In this document: positions 18,512 to 25,135 of the stretch, in pieces
How the letters are laid out: each line of letters begins with the position of its first letter
Position numbering within the stretch: the stretch's first letter is position 1
DNA from: a virus
Reading direction: 5' to 3' (one strand)
Length of the DNA: 64,000 bases
IMG/VR virus record: IMGVR_UViG_3300049489_000842
Span: 1-64,000 of that record
Translations under genes and position numbers: made by a program
The notes under the pieces: model-generated
The model's database searches: none
The model's input: the letters and a program-made list of their open reading frames with translations, nothing else
What the model was told of the DNA's origin: nothing

Positions 18512-19028
18512 CTTCGTACATCCCTTTCTCCCCGGCACCAACTACTTTCTTATCAATAGAAGCTTCCTTCTTAACAAGAGAATCCACTTTATCTATTCCC
18601 TCAATAAGATTTGGGAGCCTTGATACAATGTCGGCCAGAAGTTTTATATCATCCATAGTACCCATAGAAGCACTATTAATAGTAGCTGTAGCTTTCTGAA
18701 GAGACTCCTTTAAAGCCCGTACAAGTTTAATCTTAGGGGTATCCCTTTCATCCATGTAAAACAACACTGCTTCTATAGTGGTTTTATCAATCTTAACATG
18801 CCGGTTTCCATAAACTTTTTTCTTAATAGAAGTAAGTCTTTCTTCGACAGTACCTTCATCTTGTAAGTCAGATCTATAATCCGCAGCAAACCAGACAATA
18901 CAGGCCTCAACATAAGCTAAACTAAAATCCTTGTACTTATCCTTTATTGCTTTGAAAGGGGCTAATAACCAAACCTGAGGTTCAATTATCAGCTCTCCGT
19001 CATTATCTTTTGTGAAGAAATTCTTCAT
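18504..19028 (-). CDS. Hypothetical packaging-region protein
   Basis: The 174-residue, mostly helical, charged protein has W and Y residues in a first helical block (about 15-55) and a Lys-rich C-terminus. It has no zinc, P-loop or membrane motif. It lies two genes upstream of the terminase, where a small terminase subunit might be expected, but no helix-turn-helix could be recognised, so that idea is weak. It overlaps the metallopeptidase gene by 8 bp. Confidence 0.6.
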   Translation of the reverse strand: MKNFFTKDNDGELIIEPQVWLLAPFKAIKDKYKDFSLAYVEACIVWFAADYRSDLQDEGTVEERLTSIKKKVYGNRHVKIDKTTIEAVLFYMDERDTPKIKLVRALKESLQKATATINSASMGTMDDIKLLADIVSRLPNLIEGIDKVDSLVKKEASIDKKVVGAGEKGMYEDG

Positions 19029-19034
19029 AGTAGA

Positions 19035-19406
19035 TTACTCCCCCTTTTCATAAGCATACTTCAACTCACGAGTGCTTACAAATAAGTACGGCTCGTTATC
19101 AAACACTTCAATAGGAAGTACAACCTCGAACCTATCTGGTCCTGTATCGTAATGTTCCCCTACACGTTTCGGGCCCAGATTTTTCCTTTGAAACCTTGAG
19201 GTATCAATTTCCACTTCATCTCCTACCTCTACACATGAAGCCGGACCACAGCATACAACTGTTTGTCTGGTAAGAATTTCTCCTTTACCTTCATTCAGTA
19301 CAATACCACTATTGGTAACCCTTTTAACATTAGCTGTTAGTAAGATGTTATCACTAAACATCTTTAACTTTGGTAATTTTACTTTTTTTGTTTCTGCTTT
19401 TTCCAT
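19035..19406 (-). CDS. GroES-like co-chaperonin
   Basis: The product has 123 residues. The core ILLTANVKRVTNSGIVLNEG, then QTVVCCGPASCVEVGDEV, follows the GroES pattern in which a small beta-barrel has a glycine-hydrophobic hinge and a V-G-D turn. Translation could instead begin at Met16 (19361), which would reduce the overlap with the upstream gene from 53 to 8 bp. Phages such as T4 (gp31) encode such proteins to fold capsid protein with host GroEL. Its place in the packaging operon fits that role. The fold is inferred from sequence pattern. Confidence 0.6.
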   Translation of the reverse strand: MEKAETKKVKLPKLKMFSDNILLTANVKRVTNSGIVLNEGKGEILTRQTVVCCGPASCVEVGDEVEIDTSRFQRKNLGPKRVGEHYDTGPDRFEVVLPIEVFDNEPYLFVSTRELKYAYEKGE

Positions 19407-19665
19407 ATTTGTTTAGTATTCTCCCGAACCCGGGAATGTAAAAATTGATTGCTATTTCTCTTACTTTTTCCTTGGTCAAAGACCTATACCTTATCTCTGA
19501 CATTTTAGATGCTAGATGTTTAGTAAAATGAGTATACACTTCTTTCACAGTAGAAGCTTCTATCCCCATCTCCTCCGCTGCTTCTTTAAATATACCTTCC
19601 AGAACATAGTCATAATCTGGAAGTTTAGGTTTTGTAGAACCCCACTTACTACTTTGTTCCATCAT
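19354..19665 (-). CDS. Small basic protein, possibly HU/IHF-like
   Basis: The 103-residue protein has helices (YVLEGIFKEAAEEMG, VKEVYTHFTKHLASKM) followed by FYIPGFGRILNKYGK. The last segment recalls the hydrophobic-proline-glycine turn of HU/IHF arms (lPgfGkF). The C-terminus is Lys-rich. It overlaps both neighbouring genes, showing tight coupling. A DNA-binding or structural role is a guess; an IHF-like protein near packaging genes is known in crAss-like phages. Confidence 0.5.
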   Translation of the reverse strand: MMEQSSKWGSTKPKLPDYDYVLEGIFKEAAEEMGIEASTVKEVYTHFTKHLASKMSEIRYRSLTKEKVREIAINFYIPGFGRILNKYGKSRNKKSKITKVKDV

Positions 19666-20008
19666 ACTTTATTGAAATTACTATTTCTGTATTAGTGTAG
19701 TCCTGAAGAAATACCGGTTTCACCCCTGTGGCTGTAATTAAACCTTTGCTTTTAAAGGTAGAAAGATACCCACGGAATACCTGATCAGCCATCTTCATCT
19801 TACTTTTTATAGCTACTCTATTGGCGGTATTTAAGTAAAGAGTATTTGCTACCTCCTCATCGTACTTAGCGAGTAAATCCTGATATACCATAATTATCTC
19901 CGCGAATAACTCCATCTCCTTAGGTGTAAGTTTATGGAACCCATCGAGTATATTAAGATACATCAATATAGCTTCTCTCCTATCTCCTGCCTTTAAGTTT
20001 AAAACCAT
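19649..20008 (-). CDS. Hypothetical protein with a possible winged-helix segment
   Basis: The 119-residue helical protein contains LTPKEMELFAEIIMVYQDLL (28-47), then RVAIKSKMKMADQVFRGYLS and a KSKGLI turn with a following strand pair. This resembles a helix-turn-helix plus wing. It may regulate late genes or bind packaging DNA. It lies in the leftward operon, 11 bp after the amidase-fold gene. I do not recognise a named family. Confidence 0.6.
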   Translation of the reverse strand: MVLNLKAGDRREAILMYLNILDGFHKLTPKEMELFAEIIMVYQDLLAKYDEEVANTLYLNTANRVAIKSKMKMADQVFRGYLSTFKSKGLITATGVKPVFLQDYTNTEIVISIKYDGTK

Positions 20009-20018
20009 TGTGTTTTGT

Positions 20019-20648
20019 TTATAAATTTCGTAACATTCTTATGAGTTTTGTATCTGGGTACAAACCAGTAAACTCATGATTAAAAGAGTTCTGTAAATAA
20101 AACCCGGCTATTCCTGTTAGTGCTTCAATAGACACATCCCATATAGCATCTTTATACCTAATTTCTATATTATACTCAAGTCTTAGCAAGGATAAGAGTT
20201 CTTGAAGAGAGTTGATCTGATCTTTAGTGTAAGATTCAAAGAATCTAAAACCTCTGTATGTAGAAATATTAGAAACCTTACCGGTAAACTCCTTACCATT
20301 ATCCTTACAGATAAAAGTAAACTTTCTTCCTTCACTCATAGCTCCGCAAGTTACAAAAGCTATACCTATAGAAGATTTAGAACAGTTTCTTGGAATTAGA
20401 GAGTACTTGTTCATAACGATATTGGTATCCATTAAATGATCTGACCAGAACTTATCCGGATACATAGAGTAAACAGTACCATCCCTGTCAATAATATAAG
20501 ATGGACTTACAGGTAAATCCTTTTCCCTGTATTTTTGTATAATATCCTGTATATCATCCCCGATTAAAGCTTGACTCAAAACAATCTGGTTTTTAAATGA
20601 TTCCTGATGGATATACTTATCAAAATTTTCTACTTGTTCAATTATCAT
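20019..20648 (-). CDS. N-acetylmuramoyl-L-alanine amidase-fold protein, probably inactive
   Basis: The 209-residue protein follows the T7 lysozyme (amidase_2) layout: VSPSYIIDRDGTVYSMYPD (about 47-65), HL (71-72), SIGIAFVTCG (93-102), and a C-terminal helix pair. The first zinc His of T7 lysozyme (in VLHCS) is replaced by Ser25 in IVLSQAL. The distal His and Cys ligands are also not visible in the C-terminal third. It is therefore probably not a zinc hydrolase. It sits in the packaging operon rather than with lysis genes, suggesting a structural or binding role. The fold call is moderately firm; the loss of ligands is seen directly. Confidence 0.65.
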   Translation of the reverse strand: MIIEQVENFDKYIHQESFKNQIVLSQALIGDDIQDIIQKYREKDLPVSPSYIIDRDGTVYSMYPDKFWSDHLMDTNIVMNKYSLIPRNCSKSSIGIAFVTCGAMSEGRKFTFICKDNGKEFTGKVSNISTYRGFRFFESYTKDQINSLQELLSLLRLEYNIEIRYKDAIWDVSIEALTGIAGFYLQNSFNHEFTGLYPDTKLIRMLRNL

Positions 20649-20666
20649 ATAATAGTTTTTATAGGT

Positions 20667-21239
20667 TTAAAATTTATCTGGGTACACAATTTTAGCGTGC
20701 CACACATCACTATGTACCTTCCTTACCTTCAAATCTCCTTGCCATACAATAAAAGGATTCAACTCTATACTCCCTCTGGATCCTAAAATTAATCCATTCT
20801 TCTTTAATTTCTTAAGTATAACAGACAAGTACCCTTTAGTGAGTCCAAGATAATCTAAAATATAAGCTCTTCTATCACTATCAAAAGTAATTGTACTTTT
20901 GTTATACTCCATAAATTTAACCAGTATAAAAAATACTTTAAACTCTGTAGCTGTATCCAGATACTTTAACAAAGATACAGAATCAATATCTAGAAATACA
21001 AACCTACTATTAATAGTATCCTGATTTGGTTCCTCTATAGACTCTTTACTCCTTTTAACGTCTCTTTCCCTTCCTTTAAGGAAAGCCACATATTTCTTTT
21101 TATCCTTATCAGATAATTCCTGATACCATTCCAGATTCTGTACAGAACTCTCGGTATCCGACTCACCGGAAACAACCATCCCAGTGACTACATCAATCAC
21201 AGCATCCTTATAAAAAATATACCCACTCTCCTTTTCCAT
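20667..21239 (-). CDS. RepL-like winged-helix protein
   Basis: The 190-residue protein has a divergent N-terminus and a C-terminal winged helix (about 95-175): TEFKVFFILVKFMEY, DYLGLTKGYLSVILKKLKK as the recognition region, and the wing GSIELNPFIVWQGD. The last motif matches the asparagine-proline-phenylalanine...G-D ending of RepL-type plasmid initiators and related regulators. It is the second gene left of a control region with repeated dyads, so it is a good candidate to bind them, either as initiator or as repressor. The binding link is an inference. Confidence 0.65.
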   Translation of the reverse strand: MEKESGYIFYKDAVIDVVTGMVVSGESDTESSVQNLEWYQELSDKDKKKYVAFLKGRERDVKRSKESIEEPNQDTINSRFVFLDIDSVSLLKYLDTATEFKVFFILVKFMEYNKSTITFDSDRRAYILDYLGLTKGYLSVILKKLKKNGLILGSRGSIELNPFIVWQGDLKVRKVHSDVWHAKIVYPDKF

Positions 21240-21240
21240 A

Positions 21241-21507
21241 CTAATTATAGTAAGTTACCTTTAACCCAAACCATAGAAACATCAATTGTTTGTGTCTCAA
21301 GGTAAGATATACACTCAATCCTCCATCAGGATTTATCTGCCTATTCCTGACTGCCCAATAAGTACTATAATAAAACCCAAACAATTTAAAAATAAAAGGT
21401 AAAAACAAATGCCTTATATCAGATGGACTTCTATGGTAGAAAAACCCATTTGTATATTCGAAGATTTTTACCTTCTTAAACCTATCCTCAAACTCTTGTG
21501 ATACCAT
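21241..21507 (-). CDS. Small hydrophobic hypothetical protein
   Basis: The 88-residue protein is rich in Phe and Tyr. A hydrophobic stretch LFLPFIFKLFGFYYSTYW (34-51) and a second LMFLWFGLKVTYY near the end could associate with membrane. It is the first gene of the leftward operon, 78 bp from a TATATTTG promoter-like element. Its stop lies directly against the next gene. No family is recognised. First-gene position and small size resemble early phage genes aimed at host functions. Confidence 0.55.
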   Translation of the reverse strand: MVSQEFEDRFKKVKIFEYTNGFFYHRSPSDIRHLFLPFIFKLFGFYYSTYWAVRNRQINPDGGLSVYLTLRHKQLMFLWFGLKVTYYN

Positions 21508-21585
21508 ATCTTCAGTTATTATTATTAGTAACGTAATACATCTAAATTTCTAACGTGGTCATACGCCTCCGTTATGTTTTCTGTA

Positions 21586-21593
21586 CAAATATA
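21586..21593 (-). promoter_or_regulatory. Leftward promoter -7 element (TATATTTG)
   Basis: The minus strand reads TATATTTG, a full match to the Bacteroidota -7 consensus, 78 bp upstream of the leftward operon's first ATG. The dyad copy at 21601-21617 lies 7 bp upstream of it, in the spacer/-33 region, so a bound protein could block this promoter. Confidence 0.6.
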
Positions 21594-21600
21594 CGAAAAG

Positions 21601-21820
21601 TTATTCTAATAGAGTAATTCGACCCTCATTTTATTCTCCCAGAATAACAAAAAATGTATGAGGTGTGTATGGGTTTTATTCTCCCAGAATAACTTTTCCT
21701 TTCCTTAAAATAAAAAGATGGAGTTCCATACGTGTTAACCGAGTATGGGTTTTTAAGAGTTATTCTCCCAGAGTACCTGAGTTATTCTGGTAGAGTACTT
21801 GAGTTATTCTCCCAGACACA
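21601..21820. repeat. Six dyad repeats TTATTCT-nnn-AGAATAA (operator or iteron array)
   Basis: Copies start at 21601, 21631, 21676, 21760, 21782 and 21804. The copies at 21631 and 21676 are perfect 17-bp palindromes with a CCC centre. Those at 21601, 21760 and 21782 have one or two changes in the right arm, and that at 21804 has a decayed right arm. The last three are spaced 22 bp apart, about two helical turns. GTATGGGTTTT is repeated just before the third and fourth copies. Candidates are operators for a dimeric repressor or iterons for an initiator such as the nearby RepL-like protein. Confidence 0.75.
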
Positions 21821-22251
21821 TAACGGCCATTTCAAACCCAGTCGTATCAAGGGAAACACATATCTTATCTTTAATAAGGAGATTTTTTCTTTCTTTTTCC
21901 GGGGGAGGAAAGGTAGGGAGAGAGAGGTAGGGTAGGTAGGTAAGATACTACTCCCCCACCACATATTTTTTATGGCCCAGTCCTTTCACATAGAAAGGCA
22001 TAGGGGTACTTACTTACATCCCCCCCCCTAAACCAGTTGTGTATTAGAGTTCCATTTCTATCCCGAAGGGGGCACCCCTTCGGGTACTCGACATCTGGGT
22101 ATCCCCCGGCATTGAACCTCGTGGTTCCTATTGCTGTTTGGGTATGCTTCAAATGTTACGAAGAGACAACTTCGTTCCCACCTTGAGGAGAACCAAATTC
22201 GCGAAACCCGAAAAGCGTAAGAGTAGGGACATCAAATACAGAGATACTATG
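21821..22251. promoter_or_regulatory. Divergent control region: polypurine tract and hairpin leader
   Basis: No convincing gene is present. A G/A-rich tract (about 21885-21942, GGGGGAGGAAAGGTAGGG at its core) is followed by a run of nine C (22020-22028). Three hairpins then lie before the 160-aa gene: CCCGAAGGGG/CCCCTTCGGG (about 22063-22085, 3-nt loop), GAACC/GGTTC (about 22114-22127) and ACGAAG/CTTCGT (about 22158-22175). The strand switch, dyads, polypurine tract and leader hairpins together suggest an origin and/or a regulated early leader. No exact TAnnTTTG element was found for the rightward direction. Confidence 0.5.
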
Positions 22252-22734
22252 GAAAATACTTCTAAATCCATGACGCTTCAAGTTCGTTCAATTGGTTACA
22301 GTGCTAAACGTAATCGTATAGTTTTCAATTTCTCTAACCCTGAAACAGCTGGTTTAGCACATGGCGTGCCAGCAGAATGGTTCGGTAAGAAACTTGCCAA
22401 CTTCGGAATGTTTGACATTACCGCTGCGCATTTAGAGTTGTTAGTGGAATTGAACGGTGTAACCGCGCATTGTAATGGTGTATCTATCATACCAGCAGGT
22501 TCGATGCTGGAAGGTAGGGACGAACCTACAAAGCAGGACAATCTGGACGTGGTTGACTTTGACTTCCAAGTCAAAGTGTTACCAAAGCTTCAGATTAAAA
22601 AGGAACTTACTCCGGAAGTGCTTAAAGGAATGCCTGTACTGTTTAAATCTTCTGTAACCGAAGCCGAAAAGGCTGAGGTTGCTAAACCAACAGTTGCAAC
22701 TATTGCAGCAGGAATATCTGAAGACGAGGAGTAA
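22252..22734 (+). CDS. Hypothetical early protein
   Basis: The product has 160 residues from the ATG at 22252 (MENTSKSMTLQVRSIGY). In-frame upstream starts at 22138-22153 would place coding sequence across leader hairpins, so they are less likely. The body is a predicted mixed alpha/beta domain (NRIVFNFSNPETAGLAHGVP, MFDITAAHLELLVELNG). The tail is Ala/Glu-rich and acidic (ISEDEE). The DNA looks richer in GC than the replication genes. It is the first rightward gene and ends at a hairpin. Function unknown; an early, abundant DNA- or RNA-binding role is possible. Confidence 0.65.
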   Translation, partial: ENTSKSMTLQVRSIGYSAKRNRIVFNFSNPETAGLAHGVPAEWFGKKLANFGMFDITAAHLELLVELNGVTAHCNGVSIIPAGSMLEGRDEPTKQDNLDVVDFDFQVKVLPKLQIKKELTPEVLKGMPVLFKSSVTEAEKAEVAKPTVATIAAGISEDEE

Positions 22735-22788
22735 TCCTCTCTTCAGGACCCTTCGGGAGGCCTTGTGCCTTCCGAGGGGATTCCTTTT
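22733..22788 (+). terminator. Hairpin terminator candidate after the first rightward gene
   Basis: CCCTTCGGGAGGC (22749-22761) pairs with GCCTTCCGAGGG (22767-22778) across a 5-nt loop, with AATCC/GGATT extending the base, then CCTTTT. The T run is short, so partial termination or transcript processing is equally possible. Confidence 0.5.
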
Positions 22789-22800
22789 CAAATGTATACC

Positions 22801-23470
22801 TTAGGGGGCTGGAAGTGAGTGATAGCAAGGGCTGTAGCCTTCGCTAACAATCAACTCACTTCTAGCTCCCTTAATCATAACATAGTCCTAACGAAGACTA
22901 AACTTACCTACTCTCTGGTTTACAGAGGGTTGAGGGAGTTATAGCATGACTCGTTAGGACTTTCCTCTCCTTATCCTACAGAGAGAAACACTTGCTTATA
23001 GCTTTAGGCGTAGATGCAAGGTGAGTAGCACATTGAGGCTACAGTAGGGTTATGTGGCTATTTATAGCTACATTGGCAATTGTCTAAAAGGGGGATTCTC
23101 CTTTTAGATAATATACCTTGATAGAAACAAGCAGTAAAAAGATAGTACATACTGCAGGTTACAGTTCCTTCGGGGATAGTCGGTGTTGTCCGATGAAAGG
23201 TGATAACACCTGTAGCTGCTTGTTTCTTTACTAATGCACCACAACTCACTTCCCAAGGGTGAGCAGTTGTAATACCTGAAAAGGTAACAATAAAAAGGAA
23301 AGTAGGAAAAGTATAAGGCAATACCATTACAAGAGTATGTAAGAACCTTGTTGAAGTATCTTTCTTATTACAACTGAGTGCAGAGGGGTATAGAAAGCAG
23401 AGCACTCCTCGCTATAACGAGGTCGTACAGCCAGGTTTCAGTCTGGCCGGGGAGTGTTGCTTTCTTTTTT
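22801..23470 (+). ncRNA. Large structured non-coding RNA candidate (about 670 nt)
   Basis: No plausible ORF fills this stretch, but it is packed with long complementary arms. 22803-22820 pairs with 22854-22873 (18 bp including G-T pairs). 22884-22894 pairs with 22951-22961 (11 bp, perfect). 23080-23091 pairs with 23100-23111 (12 bp with one G-T). 23124-23134 pairs with 23216-23226 (11 bp, perfect, enclosing smaller hairpins). Near 23233-23262 ACAACTCAC faces GTGAG-C-AGTTGT. The end is a three-way junction, AGAAAGCA/TGCTTTCT plus CACTCC/GGAGTG enclosing two hairpins, followed by TTTCTTTTTT, like an intrinsic terminator. Size and complexity recall the large phage RNAs GOLLD and ROOL, but no signature of either was recognised. 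Confidence 0.6.
23392..23470 (+). terminator. Three-way-junction terminator-like element
   Basis: AGAAAGCA (23392-23399) and CACTCC (23403-23408) pair with GGAGTG (23451-23456) and TGCTTTCT (23458-23465). Inside are CTCG/CGAG and GCCAG/CTGGC hairpins. A run TTTCTTTTTT follows directly. It could end the structured RNA upstream or, being junction-like, act as a regulated attenuator. Confidence 0.5.
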
Positions 23471-23544
23471 AAATTGTAAACTCTTAAAAACACTATATGC
23501 GTAAAAGGATTAAGAACAATGTGAAGGCTCAGTTAGTGGCCTCT

Positions 23545-23690
23545 ACTGTAGTTGGAAAGGAATATTACCTTTCCAAACTAAGAAATTTCAAGGAAGCTAT
23601 ACTTCCTGAGAAAACACGTGCCCATAAATTGGGCATGAATATATCTGGGTTAAAAAACTACGACGAGAGTCGTAGTGTAGGCCCAGGTAC
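23545..23690 (+). ncRNA. Array of perfect hairpins overlapping a 66-codon ORF
   Basis: Four perfect hairpins follow one another: TTGGAAAGG/CCTTTCCAA (23552-23576), AGGAAG/CTTCCT (23591-23607), TGCCCA/TGGGCA (23619-23635), and ACTACGAC/GTCGTAGT (23657-23676), the last nested in CTGGG/CCCAG (23645-23686). An ORF of 66 codons (23497-23697, start MRKRIKNNVKAQ) spans them, but its sequence looks dictated by the inverted repeats. I favour an RNA, possibly a continuation of the upstream one, over a protein gene. Confidence 0.55.
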
Positions 23691-23697
23691 ATTATGA

Positions 23698-23832
23698 TTT
23701 AGAGTTTCCAAACCAGAGATAGTATCAAAGGGGAGGAAACTTATTACTTGCAGGTTTAACCTGTATGGCCACAGAGAACTCGAAAGGGTTGGTGCGAACA
23801 CTGATGCTTATGCATTAAGAAGAAACTCTAAA
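23698..23832 (+). ncRNA. Structured RNA domain closed by an 11-bp stem
   Basis: TTTAGAGTTTC (23698-23708) pairs perfectly with GAAACTCTAAA (23822-23832), enclosing 113 nt with smaller hairpins such as CAGGTTTAACCTG (about 23743-23755) and TGCTTATGCA. It ends 9 bp before the ATG of a 41-codon membrane-protein ORF. It could therefore be a separate ncRNA or a structured 5' leader. Confidence 0.5.
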
Positions 23833-23841
23833 AATATAAAA

Positions 23842-23967
23842 ATGAAAAAAGCAGTAAAACAAGAAGAAGCTGGTGCTTTGGCACTTGCAATGTTTTTAAT
23901 AACATCGTTTGTGACGGTGTTATTAATAATGGCTTTCACATTTGGGAGTAATCCCATAGGTGTTTAG
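23842..23967 (+). CDS. Small single-pass membrane protein (41 aa)
   Basis: This short ORF begins MKKAVKQEEAGALALAMFLI and continues with a hydrophobic helix (about 11-34) ending in TFGSNPIGV. The Lys-rich N-terminus would stay in the cytoplasm. It begins just after an 11-bp stem and is followed by another folded segment and a strong terminator. Small membrane proteins among early phage genes often affect superinfection or host physiology, but nothing specific is visible. Confidence 0.5.
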   Translation: MKKAVKQEEAGALALAMFLITSFVTVLLIMAFTFGSNPIGV

Positions 23968-24100
23968 ACTGATAAAACCAACAACCTGAAGCCGAATGGG
24001 GATAAGGGTGGTTGGTTAAGATAAAAACCGGATGCTAGTTATAACTGGACTTTTAGTAGAGTTTTTGTTATTGCCAACAGAGTTTTACCGGTTCTCAATT
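23968..24100 (+). ncRNA. Structured segment between the 41-aa gene and a terminator
   Basis: AACCAAC (23976-23982) pairs with GTTGGTT (24011-24017). AACCGG (24026-24031) pairs with CCGGTT (24088-24093), enclosing an AGTTATAACT hairpin. No ORF is present. It runs directly into the terminator at 24101, so it could be a 3' UTR-derived small RNA. Confidence 0.45.
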
Positions 24101-24137
24101 GAGGGGAGTCTACTTAGGTAGGCTCCTCTCTTTTTTC
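24101..24137 (+). terminator. Strong intrinsic terminator
   Basis: GAGGGGAG-CTAC pairs with GTAG-CTCCTCTC across a 4-nt loop, followed by TTTTTT. It ends the transcript that carries the early gene(s) and structured RNAs upstream. Confidence 0.85.
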
Positions 24138-24155
24138 TATTTTAATTTAAACAAA

Positions 24156-24227
24156 TCCCCCTTAATCCTTACCAACGATTTTTGGTAGTGACATAAATGT
24201 CGTGACCAAATGTGAGGATAAGGGGGG
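24156..24227 (+). promoter_or_regulatory. Structured 5' leader of the paralogous membrane-anchored gene pair
   Basis: CCCCCTTAATCCT (24157-24169) faces AGGATAAGGGGG (24215-24226), enclosing TACCAA/TTGGTA (24170-24187). The structure lies 31 bp before the ATG at 24259 and could control the following four-gene operon. No known riboswitch signature was recognised. Confidence 0.4.
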
Positions 24228-24258
24228 AAATTACTAACAGCTAAAACAATAATAAAAG

Positions 24259-24672
24259 ATGAAAAACAGAAAAACGCTAGTGTTTATAGCTATTGTAGTA
24301 AGCTTAATCTGCTTGCTAATAGCTATTGAGTTTAAGGGGAGCTCACAAGAAAAACAAAAACCTTTAGAGGCTACACATTTGGTGTACAGCCTTAGAGCAC
24401 AAGAGGGACACATATACCAGTTTAAGAAAGACAATGACTTCAACTATTACATGGATGAAGGAGATGTCTATATGTATGGTTTATCTCATATCGACTCATT
24501 AGAGGAGGTAAGAGATTATGCTAATTACTACCACCTAACTTTTAAAGTAGAGGGTGTAGGCACTCTTGAAGACTGTAAAGCTATTGCAGGAGGTCTTTAT
24601 ATGGAGTATTATACTAGCGAGTACAAAGATAAGTACTCATGGCCAGTTCCACCCGGTAACTCTTTAAACTAA
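24259..24672 (+). CDS. Membrane-anchored exported protein, paralogue 1
   Basis: The 137-residue product has an N-terminal hydrophobic helix (TLVFIAIVVSLICLLIAIEF, 6-25) after a basic start, so it is probably anchored with the rest outside the cytoplasm. The soluble part has YSLRAQEG, then DEGDVYMYG, a single Cys in TLEDCKAIAG and a PPGN ending. The next gene shares this motif order, showing a tandem duplication. Early membrane-anchored proteins in phages often mediate superinfection exclusion; that role is only a hypothesis. Confidence 0.65.
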   Translation: MKNRKTLVFIAIVVSLICLLIAIEFKGSSQEKQKPLEATHLVYSLRAQEGHIYQFKKDNDFNYYMDEGDVYMYGLSHIDSLEEVRDYANYYHLTFKVEGVGTLEDCKAIAGGLYMEYYTSEYKDKYSWPVPPGNSLN

Positions 24673-24679
24673 ACATTTT

Positions 24680-25135
24680 ATGGCACAGAGACTAAGCAAC
24701 TCAGCAATAGCTACCTTATTAGTGGCTATAACAATGTTGTTATTTGCTATAACAACACTGCACTCTACAAGAGTGGCTGAAAAAGAGAGAGCAATAGGAA
24801 GGATATTAGAGGGGGAGGATGATCTAACCCCAGCAGTACAGTACTCCCTTAAGGCACTAACCTCAGGCATGTACCCTTGCTATGCAAAGGGTGGGCCATC
24901 AGAAGTGTACCTTGAAAGGGGAGATGTCTGGAAGTATGGCCAGACATGCAATCCAACTACCAGATATTCTGGTAGGTATCTTATAGAGAATCGTCTGTAT
25001 ATGGTGACAGAGTTTGTTGGAACCAAAACAGAATGTCTAATTATGGAAAAGGAGAAAATATTCTCCTATCCTATGCTGCCGGAAGGATTAAGGACTCATC
25101 TTACCAGGCCTCCTGGTAATAAAATAGATAACTGA
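24680..25135 (+). CDS. Membrane-anchored exported protein, paralogue 2
   Basis: The 151-residue product has an N-terminal hydrophobic helix (about 9-28, IATLLVAITMLLFAITTL). It then has YSLKALTSG, LERGDVWKYG, GTKTECLIM and RPPGNK near the end, in the same order as its upstream neighbour. It has additional cysteines (PCYAKG and YGQTCNP), which may form a disulphide. The start lies 8 bp after the previous stop, and its stop overlaps the next start (TGATG). Function unknown. Confidence 0.65.
   Translation: MAQRLSNSAIATLLVAITMLLFAITTLHSTRVAEKERAIGRILEGEDDLTPAVQYSLKALTSGMYPCYAKGGPSEVYLERGDVWKYGQTCNPTTRYSGRYLIENRLYMVTEFVGTKTECLIMEKEKIFSYPMLPEGLRTHLTRPPGNKIDN

Noticed and set aside
21732-21935. 67-codon plus-strand ORF over the dyad repeats
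   Set aside because: It consists of the dyad copies and the polypurine tract and has low-complexity residues at the end. No start context supports it.
21970-22152. 60-codon minus-strand ORF in the control region
   Set aside because: It overlaps leader hairpins and lacks any recognisable domain, upstream promoter or coupling to other genes. Its sequence looks like by-product of the inverted repeats.
23058-23405. 115-codon minus-strand ORF inside the large RNA region
   Set aside because: It runs opposite to all neighbours, overlaps the 11- and 12-bp stems, and its apparent protein has no domain or promoter.
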